64,000 bases of DNA from positions 186,001 to 250,000 of the forward strand of contig NZ_VZQQ01000003.1 in NCBI RefSeq assembly GCF_014397785.1. The letters are read 5' to 3'. How positions within the stretch are numbered: the stretch's first letter is position 1; each line of letters begins with the position of its first letter. Positions 1 to 9,176 of this stretch are shown piece by piece. A model generated the notes under the pieces. It was not told the origin of the DNA and did no database searches. It worked only from the letters and a program-made list of their open reading frames with translations. The stretch is from Paraburkholderia podalyriae. Its GTDB lineage: Bacteria > Pseudomonadota > Gammaproteobacteria > Burkholderiales > Burkholderiaceae. The position numbers and the translations under genes were made by a program.

Positions 1-1
1 G

Positions 2-1366
2 TTTGTTACCACGACGCGCTTCGAAGATCTGCCGGCCAAGGCGGTTGCCAGCACTAAGCGCTCGATCTTCGACACGGTGGGCGTCATGCTCGCCGGCGGC
101 GGCCCGGGCGCCAACGCGCAGCGCATCGTGCAGATGCTCTCACGCTGGGGTGGCACGCCTTCGGGCACCGTCATTGGACACGACGTGTGCCTGCCCGCGC
201 CTCAGGCTGCGTTCGCGAATGCGGCGATGGCGCACCAGTACGACTTTGACGATGTGCATGACGAAGCGGTAGCACACCCGACGAGCAATTCGTTCGCTGG
301 GGCGTTGGCCGCGGCCGAGGAAATACCCGGATCCACTGGGCGCGAACTTCTCTCTTCGGTCTTGCTGGGCAATGAGATCGTGTGCCGGGTCGGCCTGGCG
401 ATCAAAGGGTCGCTATATGACTACGTCTGGATCTGGCCGGCAGTGGTGGCGATCTGGGGTTCGACGACTGCGTCCGCACGGGTGATGGGCCTCAATACAC
501 AGCAACTTCAGTCTGCCTATGGGCTGACGCTGCACCAAACCGGCACGACCTTGGAGTGCCATCACGGCCCCGGCTCCGACGTGCGGGGCTTTCGCGATGG
601 CTTCGGTGCACGCAACGGGGTGACCGCCTCTTACATGGCCAAGGCTGGCCTGCGTGGCGACGCTGCAGCCTTCGAAGGGAAGTACGGCTTCTACGGCGCG
701 TTCTTCCGCGGCGAATACGATCGTGAGCGCCTGATAGGCGGACTTGGAGAGCGCTACGAGGCGGAGCGGATATCAATCAAGGCATGGCCGTCGGCGCGCG
801 AGACGCATGCGACACTGCAGGCACTGATCGAAGTGCGCGAGAGGCAGAACATCGATCCCGCGTCGATCGAGAAGGTGGTGCTTCGCGTGGGTGAGACGAA
901 TCTTCGATTTTGCGAACCGGGCGAGGCGCGGCGACGCCCGACCGTGCGAATGGACGCGCTATGCGCCCTGCCGTTCTGCGCGGGCGTTGCATTGGCCCAC
1001 GGAAGTGTGCCGTTGGCCGCGTTCTCCGACGAAGGCATGGTCGACTCACGCGTGCTCGCGCTGGCCGACCGTGTGACCTGGCAGGTCGACGAGTCGCTGT
1101 CCGAAGGCACGGTCGAGGGCGGCGACGTCGAGGTGCATCTTAAAAACGGTCAGACGTATCGTCACCAGGTCCGCCACGGCATCGGGCATCCAGACTTCCC
1201 TATTTCCGACGAGTTGCTCGTTCGCAAGTTCATCGATTGTGCGGCCCTTGCGCATCGCCGTCCTAGCGACCTCAAGGTTCGCGAATTCTGGGACGTTGTA
1301 CAAAACCTCGAGAATATCCAAATAGACGAATTCTCCGCGGCGATTCGCTCGTTGACAGGAACCTGA
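2..1366 (+). CDS. MmgE/PrpD family protein, 5' end cut by window
   Basis: The reading frame is open from base 2, so the gene starts upstream of the window; the GTG at 77 is internal. About 454 residues are visible, close to the family's usual 450-480. The family includes 2-methylcitrate dehydratase PrpD and cis-aconitate decarboxylase. Family marks are the helical N-terminal part with HQYDFDDVHDEAVAHP, the GFRDGFGARNGVTASY stretch, KAWPSARETHATLQAL (the counterpart of the PrpD Tyr/His active-site region) and the C-terminal HGIGHPDFPISDELL. The enzyme probably hydrates, dehydrates or decarboxylates a di- or tricarboxylate; the exact substrate cannot be read. It precedes an enoyl-CoA hydratase gene in the same direction. 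C-terminal ghosts of related genes lie at 16.5 and 21.7 kb. Confidence 0.9.
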   Translation, partial: FVTTTRFEDLPAKAVASTKRSIFDTVGVMLAGGGPGANAQRIVQMLSRWGGTPSGTVIGHDVCLPAPQAAFANAAMAHQYDFDDVHDEAVAHPTSNSFAGALAAAEEIPGSTGRELLSSVLLGNEIVCRVGLAIKGSLYDYVWIWPAVVAIWGSTTASARVMGLNTQQLQSAYGLTLHQTGTTLECHHGPGSDVRGFRDGFGARNGVTASYMAKAGLRGDAAAFEGKYGFYGAFFRGEYDRERLIGGLGERYEAERISIKAWPSARETHATLQALIEVRERQNIDPASIEKVVLRVGETNLRFCEPGEARRRPTVRMDALCALPFCAGVALAHGSVPLAAFSDEGMVDSRVLALADRVTWQVDESLSEGTVEGGDVEVHLKNGQTYRHQVRHGIGHPDFPISDELLVRKFIDCAALAHRRPSDLKVREFWDVVQNLENIQIDEFSAAIRSLTGT

Positions 1367-1394
1367 CCGGCTAGCGGGCGGCGCGTCGGCGTTG

Positions 1395-1433
1395 CGCTGC
1401 TCGGGTCTGCTTTTTTGACTCGCCGGAGCAGCG
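1395..1433. repeat. 8-bp inverted repeat between the first two genes
   Basis: CGCTGCTC at 1395-1402 is matched by GAGCAGCG at 1426-1433, with a 23-bp loop that holds a run of six T. The T-run is in the loop and not after the stem, so this is not a clean intrinsic terminator. It may be a weak RNA hairpin between the MmgE/PrpD and crotonase genes. Confidence 0.35.
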
Positions 1434-1504
1434 GACCGGGGCGGCTCCTCCGGAAAGACACGAGCAGGCGCCCCTCGTTACCCCTCTGCGGAGGTTAAGT
1501 TGAT

Positions 1505-2320
1505 ATGAGCAAAGTTGAGTCGCAATCTCCTACGCCTCCTACCGTCCTGGTTGACGACAGCACGGAGCACGTCCGCATCATCACCTTGAATCGTCCGGAG
1601 CGTATGAACTCCTTCGACGGTTCGACGCTCATCGCTTTCAAGTCCGCGATCGACGAGTGCGCAGAGGTCGAACGTGACGTCCGTGTCATCGTCATCCGTG
1701 GCGCAGGGAGGGCATTCTGTGCTGGCAATGATCTCAAATGGCTCGCGAGCGGTGTCATCAATGATGTAGCGGCACATATGGGCCACCAGGATCTGATGCA
1801 AGCGACGTTCGAAGCGCTGGAAGCGGCGCCCCAAATTGTGATCGCGTGCGTACACGGCTTTGCGCTCGCTGGAGGCTTCGAACTCGCACTGTCGTGCGAC
1901 ATCCTCATAGTCGATGAACAAGCAGAGATGGGCGACGAACACATCCGGCGCAACCTACTTCCAGGTGGCGGTGGGTCGCAGCGCTTGCCGCGCAAACTCG
2001 GCCTTTCTCGCGCGCTGTTCTACCTTCTCACAGGCCGGCGTATGACAGGCATCGAGGCGGAGCGGATCGGTCTGGCATCTCTCGCCGTGCCCGCCGAGAA
2101 ACTGGAATACGAGACGATGCAAATTGCGACAGGAATGGCGCAAACTGATGCCCGAGCGCTGGCTTCCATGAAATCTGCCGCTCGCAGGGGCCTTGAACTT
2201 CCGCTGAAGGAAGCGTTATGGCTAGAGCGGTGGACCCAATACCGATATCGGATTGCGTCACCCGCGCTTGCTGACGGCGTGCAAATGTTTGCAACACGCG
2301 CGCGTAGCGAGCGCGAGTAA
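1505..2320 (+). CDS. Enoyl-CoA hydratase/isomerase (crotonase family)
   Basis: A 271-residue crotonase, the usual length. The first oxyanion-hole segment is RAFCAGNDL (69-77), the second HGFALAGGFEL (118-128). Glutamates match both catalytic positions of rat enoyl-CoA hydratase: E126 in GGFEL and E145 in GDEHIRR, so hydratase activity is plausible. The ATG at 1505 follows a GAGG ribosome site about 10 bases upstream. It hydrates an enoyl-CoA in the cytosol; chain length is not predictable. It lies 138 bp after the MmgE/PrpD gene and probably belongs to the same operon. Confidence 0.92.
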   Translation: MSKVESQSPTPPTVLVDDSTEHVRIITLNRPERMNSFDGSTLIAFKSAIDECAEVERDVRVIVIRGAGRAFCAGNDLKWLASGVINDVAAHMGHQDLMQATFEALEAAPQIVIACVHGFALAGGFELALSCDILIVDEQAEMGDEHIRRNLLPGGGGSQRLPRKLGLSRALFYLLTGRRMTGIEAERIGLASLAVPAEKLEYETMQIATGMAQTDARALASMKSAARRGLELPLKEALWLERWTQYRYRIASPALADGVQMFATRARSERE

Positions 2321-2923
2321 TGATGCGACTTTTCCCGCCAGCGATATCCGCGCCCGAATCGTGTGTGGTGTTGTGCCGGACTTGAACTAACAGCAGTTAA
2401 ACGATAACGTGCATGGTCCGTTTGATAATGGGCTGCGCCAAGGCATTGCACCTGCTCATAATCCATTGGAGATGACTTTTCAAGCGAGGGTTGACCAGTG
2501 AGATAGTCGCGCCCCAGCCAAGCAGAACGGTACCGTCCCATTAGCCCGCGGCGTCATCGCGCTGTAAATGAGACAAATCGACTTCCTGCACCTGGTTTTC
2601 TTGGCATAAAGGGACGTCCACGGTGCCAAAGCCGATTCCGCTTTGGCACGAAGAAGTCTTTGACGAGATCGGATTCCCACTAGCCGACTCCTACCGACAG
2701 GGATAGGAAGATCGCGATTTGCTCGACTGACAACCGGGCGCACGCTGCGCAACTACCGCGGCCTGAAGGTGTCGTTAAGGGAAAGGCCAGAACTCTACCT
2801 TTCGAATGAATTTATCGGATCCCGCAGATATTGCGTGTAATGCAGGCGACGTCATGGGGAGTGCGTTCCCAGATGTAACTCGCTTTTAAGGCGCACCCCA
2901 AGTTACATAAATCGGAGGAGACT
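2321..2923. other. Gene-free stretch of about 600 bp
   Basis: No reading frame here resembles a protein I recognise. It holds a perfect 10-bp inverted repeat (2623-2649, listed separately). Its last 100 bases, with a GGAGGAG ribosome site, lead into the MFS gene. It may be decayed DNA or a long leader. Confidence 0.5.
2623..2649. repeat. Perfect 10-bp inverted repeat
   Basis: GTGCCAAAGC at 2623-2632 and GCTTTGGCAC at 2640-2649 are separated by 7 bp. No T-run follows on either strand, so it looks more like a protein-binding site than a terminator. It lies 275 bp before the MFS start. The binding protein is unknown. Confidence 0.6.
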
Positions 2924-4228
2924 ATGAAACGGCAATCATTGCGTGTACTCGGCGCAGCTTCTATTGGAAACTTTGGCGAGCTTTATGACTTCGCTATTTT
3001 CGGCTTCTCTGTGCCTATCCTTGCAAGGTATTTTTTTCCTGGAACAGATCGAACAGCCGCATTGCTTAGCACTTTCGCTGTGTATGCCGTCGCCTTTTTT
3101 GCCCGTCCCATTGGCGGGATCCTCTTCGGCTATGTGGCGGACAGATTAGGCCGCGTGAAGGTCCTCACTTTCACCGTATGGTTGATGGCAGGTTCCACCA
3201 TGATGATCGGGCTATTGCCGACTTATCAGAGCCTTGGTCTAGCCGCACCGGTATTGCTCGTCGTTTTCCGCATTGTTCAAGGCCTGGCAATCGGCGGTGA
3301 GACGTCGGCCAGCAACAGTTACGTGATCGAATCAGCGCCCGATGACCGCCGAGGCGCGTGGATTGGGCTAACCACGTTGTTTTCGTTTATGCCAAACGCG
3401 TTCGTCGCCGTCCTGCTGTTTGCGCTGCAAAGCGCTATTGGCGAAGCCGCATACAGTGACGGCATCTGGCGAATTCCTTTCCTTCTGGGCGGCTTGGTGG
3501 GCGTTGTTGGCTTTTGGCTCAGAAGCAGCCTCGATGATCCGGAGGAGTTCAAGCAAGCGTCCCAAAAAGCACGGTTCGATAATCCGCTGGTTGCTGCGAC
3601 ACGCTCGGGATTGAAGTGTATGCTGCATGTCGTTCTAGTGATGCCTGTCCTGGCGGTTGGCGCATACGTGCTACTGGGCTTCATGTACACCTTCTTGGTC
3701 AGGGAGGCGCATCTGAGACCGACGGTCGCGCTGTTATGCAATGCCGCCGCTATCATGGCCTCCGCAATCTGCCTTTATCTTTCCGGAAGGTGGAGCGATC
3801 GCGTCGGACGGAAAACTGTCTTGACGATCGGCGCCGCTTGCGTAGCTATAACTGCCTACCCGGCAGTGCTACTTTCCACTTCGGGCTCGACTCTCGGCAC
3901 ACTGATTGGCCAGATTGTGCTGGGCATCACGGTCGGCATCTATGGCGGAGCTGCATTTACAACGATGACGGAGTTGTTTCCAACGTCCTTTCGGACCACT
4001 GGGCATGCCATTTCCTACCAGTTAAGCGTGGCGGTTTTCGGAGGCACGGCGCCTTTCATAGCCGCCTGGCTCATAAGCGTTTCCGGCTACTCCACGGCCG
4101 TCGGTGTGTACCTTGCGATTATCGGAACTGCAGGATTGATTGCCGTCCAGTTCATTCCTGAGACAAGAGGAGTAAGTTTGCGGACGTCGGTAACCGCCAG
4201 TTTGGTTGCATCTAGTCCCCGTGCCTGA
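2924..4228 (+). CDS. MFS transporter, metabolite:H+ symporter type
   Basis: A 434-residue inner-membrane protein with about 12 hydrophobic segments. The N-terminal half has NFGELYDFAIFGF in TM1, then ARPIGGILFGYVADRLGR, the family's conserved loop 2-3, and RIVQGLAIGGETSASNSY in TM4. These are typical of the MHS group (KgtP, ProP, shikimate and dicarboxylate importers). The second half has SGRWSDRVGRKTVL, the repeat of loop 2-3. It probably imports an organic acid with protons. The ATG follows GGAGGAG with good spacing. It sits in a run of catabolic genes on the same strand and is likely the uptake system for the first cluster. The substrate is not determined. Confidence 0.9.
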   Translation: MKRQSLRVLGAASIGNFGELYDFAIFGFSVPILARYFFPGTDRTAALLSTFAVYAVAFFARPIGGILFGYVADRLGRVKVLTFTVWLMAGSTMMIGLLPTYQSLGLAAPVLLVVFRIVQGLAIGGETSASNSYVIESAPDDRRGAWIGLTTLFSFMPNAFVAVLLFALQSAIGEAAYSDGIWRIPFLLGGLVGVVGFWLRSSLDDPEEFKQASQKARFDNPLVAATRSGLKCMLHVVLVMPVLAVGAYVLLGFMYTFLVREAHLRPTVALLCNAAAIMASAICLYLSGRWSDRVGRKTVLTIGAACVAITAYPAVLLSTSGSTLGTLIGQIVLGITVGIYGGAAFTTMTELFPTSFRTTGHAISYQLSVAVFGGTAPFIAAWLISVSGYSTAVGVYLAIIGTAGLIAVQFIPETRGVSLRTSVTASLVASSPRA

Positions 4229-5187
4229 AAGTTGTCGTCGCCTATGTGGCGCAACGCGGCCGCTCCCTTTGGAAGACGGCAAAAGAACGCCATCTGCAGG
4301 GGTCGAAGGCCCCGCCCGGCAACATCGCGGCTAGAACCGCGATTCGAGCTTTCCAATTCGATATGCTCCGTCCTATACGTGCGGAGCGTCTATGGGCGGC
4401 CAATGGCTCGAGACACGTGTGCGACGGGGTTTGCCGCTGTCCGGCGTTCATGGAACACGGGAGTACGTCAGTCGAAAATCCGTCGGCCCCGACAATCACG
4501 CAGTATGTACCGGCGGTCCCGATGAAGCGCTTTGTGCAGCCACTGGTCGGGCGTCTGTCGCGCGAGCTGCACAAAGGAAGCGGTTTTCGCGGCGAAGAGC
4601 GGGCACGGCGATCAACGTTATCCATGCAGGCTTTGGTGCAAGGGCGCAGCCTGAATTCCCGGTCGACCTCAGACTATGCAACGAAGTTGCGGCGTGAATT
4701 GGGTCGGAGACGTCGGCGAACCGACGGATCCACATCGCGACTCAGCGAGACCGTGGGATCGGGCCCGCCACCGGTATGCTGATCTGTGCCTCAGCACGCG
4801 CATTCGCCGGCTGCGAATCGAAGCTTCGTAAATCACAAGTTGGCGCACAAGAATAAGCGCTTACACTTCGAGTCAGTCGGTGGCGTTTAACTGAGATTCA
4901 GTCTGTGGGATTGCAATGCACGTGCACGATTGCACACTGAAAGACCAGCCGCCCCGCCCTGCATCGCAGATCATTGTCTTCTACGGCGGCCTAGTATCGT
5001 TCGGCCGTGGACCCGTTGAAAGAGCTGCGCAAACCGAGTTCCGCGTACGCTGCGCTGATGTAATCCAGTGCAACTTGCTTGTCAGTCCCGCCTGGCCTAA
5101 TGAGCGAAATCATTCCTGCGCGCCGGCGAATAGCAAGCAGTAGTCGCGCCGAATGTCATTCGTGATTGGATCAACACGAGTACCAAT
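4229..5187. other. Gene-free stretch of about 960 bp
   Basis: Several open frames exist on both strands (up to 178 codons from 4246), but none has a recognisable domain or ribosome site, and they overlap one another, as expected of GC-rich non-coding DNA. About 150 bases around 4860-4920 are richer in A+T and hold a near-direct repeat (GAGTCAGTC and GATTCAGTC). This may be decayed coding DNA. Confidence 0.5.
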
Positions 5188-5949
5188 ATGAACCGAGTAA
5201 TGGATAGCGATCTTCAGGACCCGAGCAAAGTACCCGACGTGCTGGCAGTCGTCAATGACCCGCGAAGCGTCTACACGGCCATCGAAACGCGTTTTTGCTG
5301 CCGAGCCTTCCTGCCGAAATCGGTGGAACGTGCGACGATCGAGCGCATCTTGCGTGCGTGCAGTTGGTCGCCATCCGGTTCGAACACCCAGCCGTGGAAA
5401 GTTTACGTCGTGCAAGGCGCGAGCCGCGATGCACTCGTAAGCAAAGTGTGCGCCGCCCACGACGCATTACGCGACGACCCTTCGCTCGCGTCGGTCTACC
5501 GGGAAGACTACCCCTACTATCCGTCTGAGTGGAAGTCGCCGTATATCGAGCGGCGACGCGCGACAGGGTTTGGACTTTACGACGCGCTGGGCATCCGCAA
5601 GGGCGACCGAGACAGGATGCATGCTCAACTCCAGCGGAACTACAAATTCTTCGACGCTCCTGTTGGCATCTTCTTCACCAACGAAAAGGCGATGGCGCAG
5701 GGGGCGCTCGTCGATACGGCCATGTTCGTGCAAAGCGTGATGATCGCGGCGCGCGGCGAGGGGCTGCACACTTGCGTGCAGGCGGCATGGAATCCGTTCT
5801 CGTCAATAGTTCTGCCGCACATCGGTGCAACCGAAGAGCGGCTGGTCTGCACCCTTTCGCTCGGCTACGCTGACGCGGGTGCAGTCGTCAACGAGTATCG
5901 TCCCCAGCGCGAGGATCCAAGCGTCTTTACGCGCTGGCTTGAGAATTGA
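5188..5949 (+). CDS. Nitroreductase family protein (FMN)
   Basis: A 253-residue flavoprotein. The N-terminal RFCCRAFLPKSV and ACSWSPSGSNTQPWKVYVV are the nitroreductase FMN-binding region, and RGEGLHTCVQAAW with LVCTLSLGYAD forms the C-terminal core. Members reduce nitro groups, quinones or enones with NAD(P)H in the cytosol. No good Shine-Dalgarno precedes 5188; the Met four codons later (5200) is an alternative start. It stands alone between the MFS importer and the CoA-transferase on the same strand. The substrate is unknown. Confidence 0.88.
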   Translation: MNRVMDSDLQDPSKVPDVLAVVNDPRSVYTAIETRFCCRAFLPKSVERATIERILRACSWSPSGSNTQPWKVYVVQGASRDALVSKVCAAHDALRDDPSLASVYREDYPYYPSEWKSPYIERRRATGFGLYDALGIRKGDRDRMHAQLQRNYKFFDAPVGIFFTNEKAMAQGALVDTAMFVQSVMIAARGEGLHTCVQAAWNPFSSIVLPHIGATEERLVCTLSLGYADAGAVVNEYRPQREDPSVFTRWLEN

Positions 5950-6179
5950 CATTTGCCAAGGCCATGACAACCGAATTATCGCCTGCGCCTTATAAGGTCA
6001 TCGGCTTGCGTGGAGAGAACTCGATCATCGTCGTGTGACCCGTCATCAGTGCGGGTGCGAGCGCACCTTCTAAAGCGGTTCACCCGCTTTCTGAGCACCG
6101 CCGCACTTCGAGTGTGGTCTCGGGCAGCCGCCTGCCACTTGCCGCCTGCGTCGGAGTCAGCCTCGACATCGCCGTGTAT

Positions 6180-6189
6180 ATTAGCTAAT
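6180..6189. promoter_or_regulatory. Palindrome ATTAGCTAAT before CoA-transferase
   Basis: A perfect 10-bp palindrome that ends 30 bp before the CoA-transferase start at 6220, in an A+T-rich pocket. The identical palindrome is found at 41687-41696, upstream of the paralogous CoA-transferase. It could be an operator or LysR half-site. Confidence 0.45.
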
Positions 6190-6219
6190 TGTCTCAATTG
6201 CGGAAGCACGCTAGATTGG

Positions 6220-7506
6220 ATGACAACTGAGCCAGTCGAGATTCCCTTGAATCAATATCGTAGCCTGCAAAACCTAAGCGCGATTATCCGGCCCGGCGAT
6301 ACTGTGCTATGGGGACAAGCGCACGCTGAACCGGTAACGCTCATTCGCGCGCTCGTCCAGCAACGAGCAGCATTCGGACGGCTTAGATTGTTTATTGGCA
6401 TCGGCGTAGCGGGAATCCTCCAGCCGGAACATGCCGATGCCTTTGACTTCCTTTCCTACTGTGGGACGGGTGAAAACCGCAAGCTCGCCGAGGCCGGAGT
6501 GCTGGATTTTTTGCCGGTGCACTACTCGCAATTGCCGCGCATGATTTGCAGCGGTCAGTTACATGCCGACGTCGTGTTTCTCCAAGTTTCGAAACCGGAT
6601 GCTTTGGGGCGCTACAGCTTAGGGCTGGCCCGCGAATATGTCTCCGAAGCCGTCCGTCACGCGAGAAGCATCGTTGGCGAGGTGCATCCAGATGTCCCGT
6701 GGACTTACGGCGGTCCTTATCTGCGCGATCACGACTTCGCGTTGCTTGTCGACTCAACCTCGCCGCTTCCGATCAGTGCGAGACCGCTTCCCAATCCCGT
6801 CGAGACAGAGATAGGTCGACATGTCGCCGGTCTCATCGAAGACGGAGCCACATTGCAGACAGGTATCGGGTCCATCCAGGATGCAGTCCTCACACATCTC
6901 AAAGATCATCGCGAGCTGGGGGTCCATTCTGGAAGCATTGGCGAGGGAATCGCTTGCCTTTGCGAAGCGGGCGTCGTGACCAACTCTTGCAAAAGCATCG
7001 ACGCCGGCCTGACCATTGGTGGGACCTTAATAGGCGGGGCGCCTCTCCACCGCTTCGCACACTTGAATTCATCGCTTGAGTTACGTGGAACGGAATACAC
7101 GCACGATCCGTCGGTGCTGGCCGGTATTGAACGCTTCGTCGCGATCAACTCAGCCATCGAAGTAGATGTAACTGGCCAGGTTAACGCTGAAGTGGCAGGC
7201 GGGAGTTACGTCGGCGGCGTCGGAGGCATTGGCGACTTCCTGCGCGCGGCGCAAACCAGTCGCGGCGGCGTGCCTATCATTGCGCTACCCTCGGCCGCCG
7301 GCATACGCAGCGGCGTCGTGGCATCACTTTCTGGACCGGTGACTGTACCCCGCAGCGACGCATGCGTGATCGTGACGGAGCACGGGATCGCTGATCTCCG
7401 CGGTTTGTCAATCGCCCAGCGCATTCCTCGCATGCTCGCCATCGCGGATCCCCTTCATCGTGAGGCGTTGGAACGCGAGGTCCACGCGCTCATGAAGCAC
7501 GCCTGA
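6220..7506 (+). CDS. Acetyl-CoA hydrolase/4-hydroxybutyrate-type CoA-transferase, copy 1
   Basis: A 428-residue class I CoA-transferase of the Cat1/AbfT/RipA group, which moves CoA from acetyl-, succinyl- or similar CoA to a free acid. The frame is open from 6010, but the ATG at 6220 aligns with the start of the paralogue at 40268-41560 and leaves a normal length. Conserved parts are GDTVLWGQAHAEPVTL (26-41), DGATLQTGIGSI (208-219) and ELRGTEYTHDP. The family's Glu in the HSEM motif (catalytic Glu238 in AbfT, as I recall) is Gly238 here, in HSGSIGEG. The paralogue has the same change, so it marks this branch and is not decay. Yersinia itaconate CoA-transferase RipA is a family member to compare. 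A LysR gene follows on the same strand. Confidence 0.9.
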   Translation: MTTEPVEIPLNQYRSLQNLSAIIRPGDTVLWGQAHAEPVTLIRALVQQRAAFGRLRLFIGIGVAGILQPEHADAFDFLSYCGTGENRKLAEAGVLDFLPVHYSQLPRMICSGQLHADVVFLQVSKPDALGRYSLGLAREYVSEAVRHARSIVGEVHPDVPWTYGGPYLRDHDFALLVDSTSPLPISARPLPNPVETEIGRHVAGLIEDGATLQTGIGSIQDAVLTHLKDHRELGVHSGSIGEGIACLCEAGVVTNSCKSIDAGLTIGGTLIGGAPLHRFAHLNSSLELRGTEYTHDPSVLAGIERFVAINSAIEVDVTGQVNAEVAGGSYVGGVGGIGDFLRAAQTSRGGVPIIALPSAAGIRSGVVASLSGPVTVPRSDACVIVTEHGIADLRGLSIAQRIPRMLAIADPLHREALEREVHALMKHA

Positions 7507-8015
7507 ACAGCAGCAGTGCCTCCGCTGAACTCAGTTCCTTCAACGGGAAAAGTAAGCTGTCAGGCGTCGACGCCTTTCCGGCCAAGGGTTGAAGTAGCAA
7601 CGAATACGTCGACTAATCTGGTGCGCCGACTCCGGAACGGAGGCCACGTTGGACTCGCTCAGGATGCCGACACGGGCTAACGCCGGACGAGGCTGCGAAG
7701 CTGATTTCTGACTGCAACCTCTCGCTATTGTCTCCGACCGTCAGCAAGAGTTGAGGCGCCGATTCGTATCCGATGCAGTTGCGTGCGGTCAGTCCGCGGG
7801 CGCGCTCACCAACCAGCCCCGAGACATGACGTCCAGATCTGCGAGCCATCGTGCGGCTCTGGAGCGTAGCTACAGGCGTGGCGCCATATACATGCTCCGA
7901 TAGGGATTAACGCTCATGGTAAGCGAGAGGTTCTCAGCGGAAACTACGTTGCATAGGATCCGGCGGTACGACGGGGCGGTATTATCAGGTGTTCTCGCTG
8001 ATCGTTATCTGGGCA
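7507..8015. other. Gene-free stretch of about 500 bp
   Basis: Between the CoA-transferase and the LysR gene. I see no credible coding frame, repeat or terminator stem with a T-run. Confidence 0.5.
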
Positions 8016-8960
8016 ATGAATTCCTTTAACAGACTGCATTTCATTCGGCAGGTCGATTTGTTCACTTTGCGGCTGTTTTTGTCCGCAGTGGAGGAACGTC
8101 AGATTGGCTTGGCCGCAATCCGTGAAAATATTGCTGCCTCGGCCGCGACGAAGCGAATCCAGGATTTAGAAGAGATTGCAGGCATCAAACTGCTCGAGCG
8201 CGGTCCAAAGGGTGTCGTACCAAGTCCCGCAGGACAAGTCCTCGTGGACTACATTCGCACTGTCTTCTCCAAGTTCGATGACATGAGAGCGGAGATGACC
8301 GCATTCAGCGAAGGCGTGCGCGGCACCGTGACTATCGCTTCCGCTCGATCGATCATTGCACCTTTCCTGGCGCGGGAGCTGGGCGAATTCGCACGTGAGT
8401 TTCCGCTCGTCGATCTCATCGTAAATGAGGTAGAAAATAGCGAAATCCCGAAGGCTGTGGCGCAAGGCGAAGCCGACATCGGCGTTTTCGCCGCTGCGCC
8501 TGGCCTGGACCTAGATGGGCTTGCTGTCGTCCCTTACCGCAAAGACCGCATGGTTGCAGTTGTGCCCGGCGGACATCACCTTGCACAACGGAAAAGCATC
8601 TCGTTTGAAGACTTGTTGCCCGAGAACATCATTGTCGCCGGCGCCATGCTCAGTGCTTTTCGTGAGGCGGCAAAACGGCTCGGACGCGAGTTAAATATTA
8701 AATATAGCGTACAGAGCGCGGGCGTGGCAATGAGCCTCGCACAGGCCGGTCTTGGTGTTACCGTGCAGCCTGAGTGCCTGCTGGACATCAAGTTATTCAG
8801 TGAAGTCGCAGCGGTGAACTTCACGGAGCCTTGGGCCAATCGCTCGATAGATATCGCGACCGCTGGGAGCCGCTCACTGGGGCCAGCGGTGCGTATGTTG
8901 CTAAAGCAGTTGCTCGATCGCCCGCCTGAGACGCCCTCCATCGTTAGCATAATTCGGTGA
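8016..8960 (+). CDS. LysR-family transcriptional regulator 1
   Basis: A 314-residue regulator. The helix-turn-helix lies in the first 65 residues (VDLFTLRLFLSAVEERQIG to GIKLLERGPKGVVPSPAG), followed by a two-lobed co-inducer domain (VRGTVTIASARSIIAPFLA onward). The ATG at 8016 puts the DNA-binding domain at the usual distance from the start; a GTG at 7989 would add nine residues. It lies downstream of CoA-transferase copy 1 on the same strand and is the likely local regulator of the first cluster. Its inducer is unknown. Confidence 0.9.
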   Translation: MNSFNRLHFIRQVDLFTLRLFLSAVEERQIGLAAIRENIAASAATKRIQDLEEIAGIKLLERGPKGVVPSPAGQVLVDYIRTVFSKFDDMRAEMTAFSEGVRGTVTIASARSIIAPFLARELGEFAREFPLVDLIVNEVENSEIPKAVAQGEADIGVFAAAPGLDLDGLAVVPYRKDRMVAVVPGGHHLAQRKSISFEDLLPENIIVAGAMLSAFREAAKRLGRELNIKYSVQSAGVAMSLAQAGLGVTVQPECLLDIKLFSEVAAVNFTEPWANRSIDIATAGSRSLGPAVRMLLKQLLDRPPETPSIVSIIR

Positions 8961-9176
8961 TGAACAAGCGCTGGCGTACGGGCGGTCGGCCAATGGCGCC
9001 GGGCAAACTGGCGCGGTTACGATCCGCGAACAGCATAAACGGTTCGTTGTTCGCGCCGCAGCCCCTGCAAGGCTGACCACATGCATTGAACCGTGCTTCG
9101 CCGGAGTCACGCCTGCCGACTTGACTCCGGGCGGCGCCCGGTATGACCGTCGCCGCGGCCGGCTCGAATGTAACAG

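Noticed and set aside
1395..1433. Hairpin after the first gene considered as an intrinsic terminator
   Set aside because: The T-run is in the loop, not after the stem, so it does not fit a terminator; kept only as an inverted repeat.
4246..4782. A 178-codon open frame in the gap after the MHS transporter
   Set aside because: No ribosome site, no recognisable domain, and overlapping frames of similar length exist on both strands.
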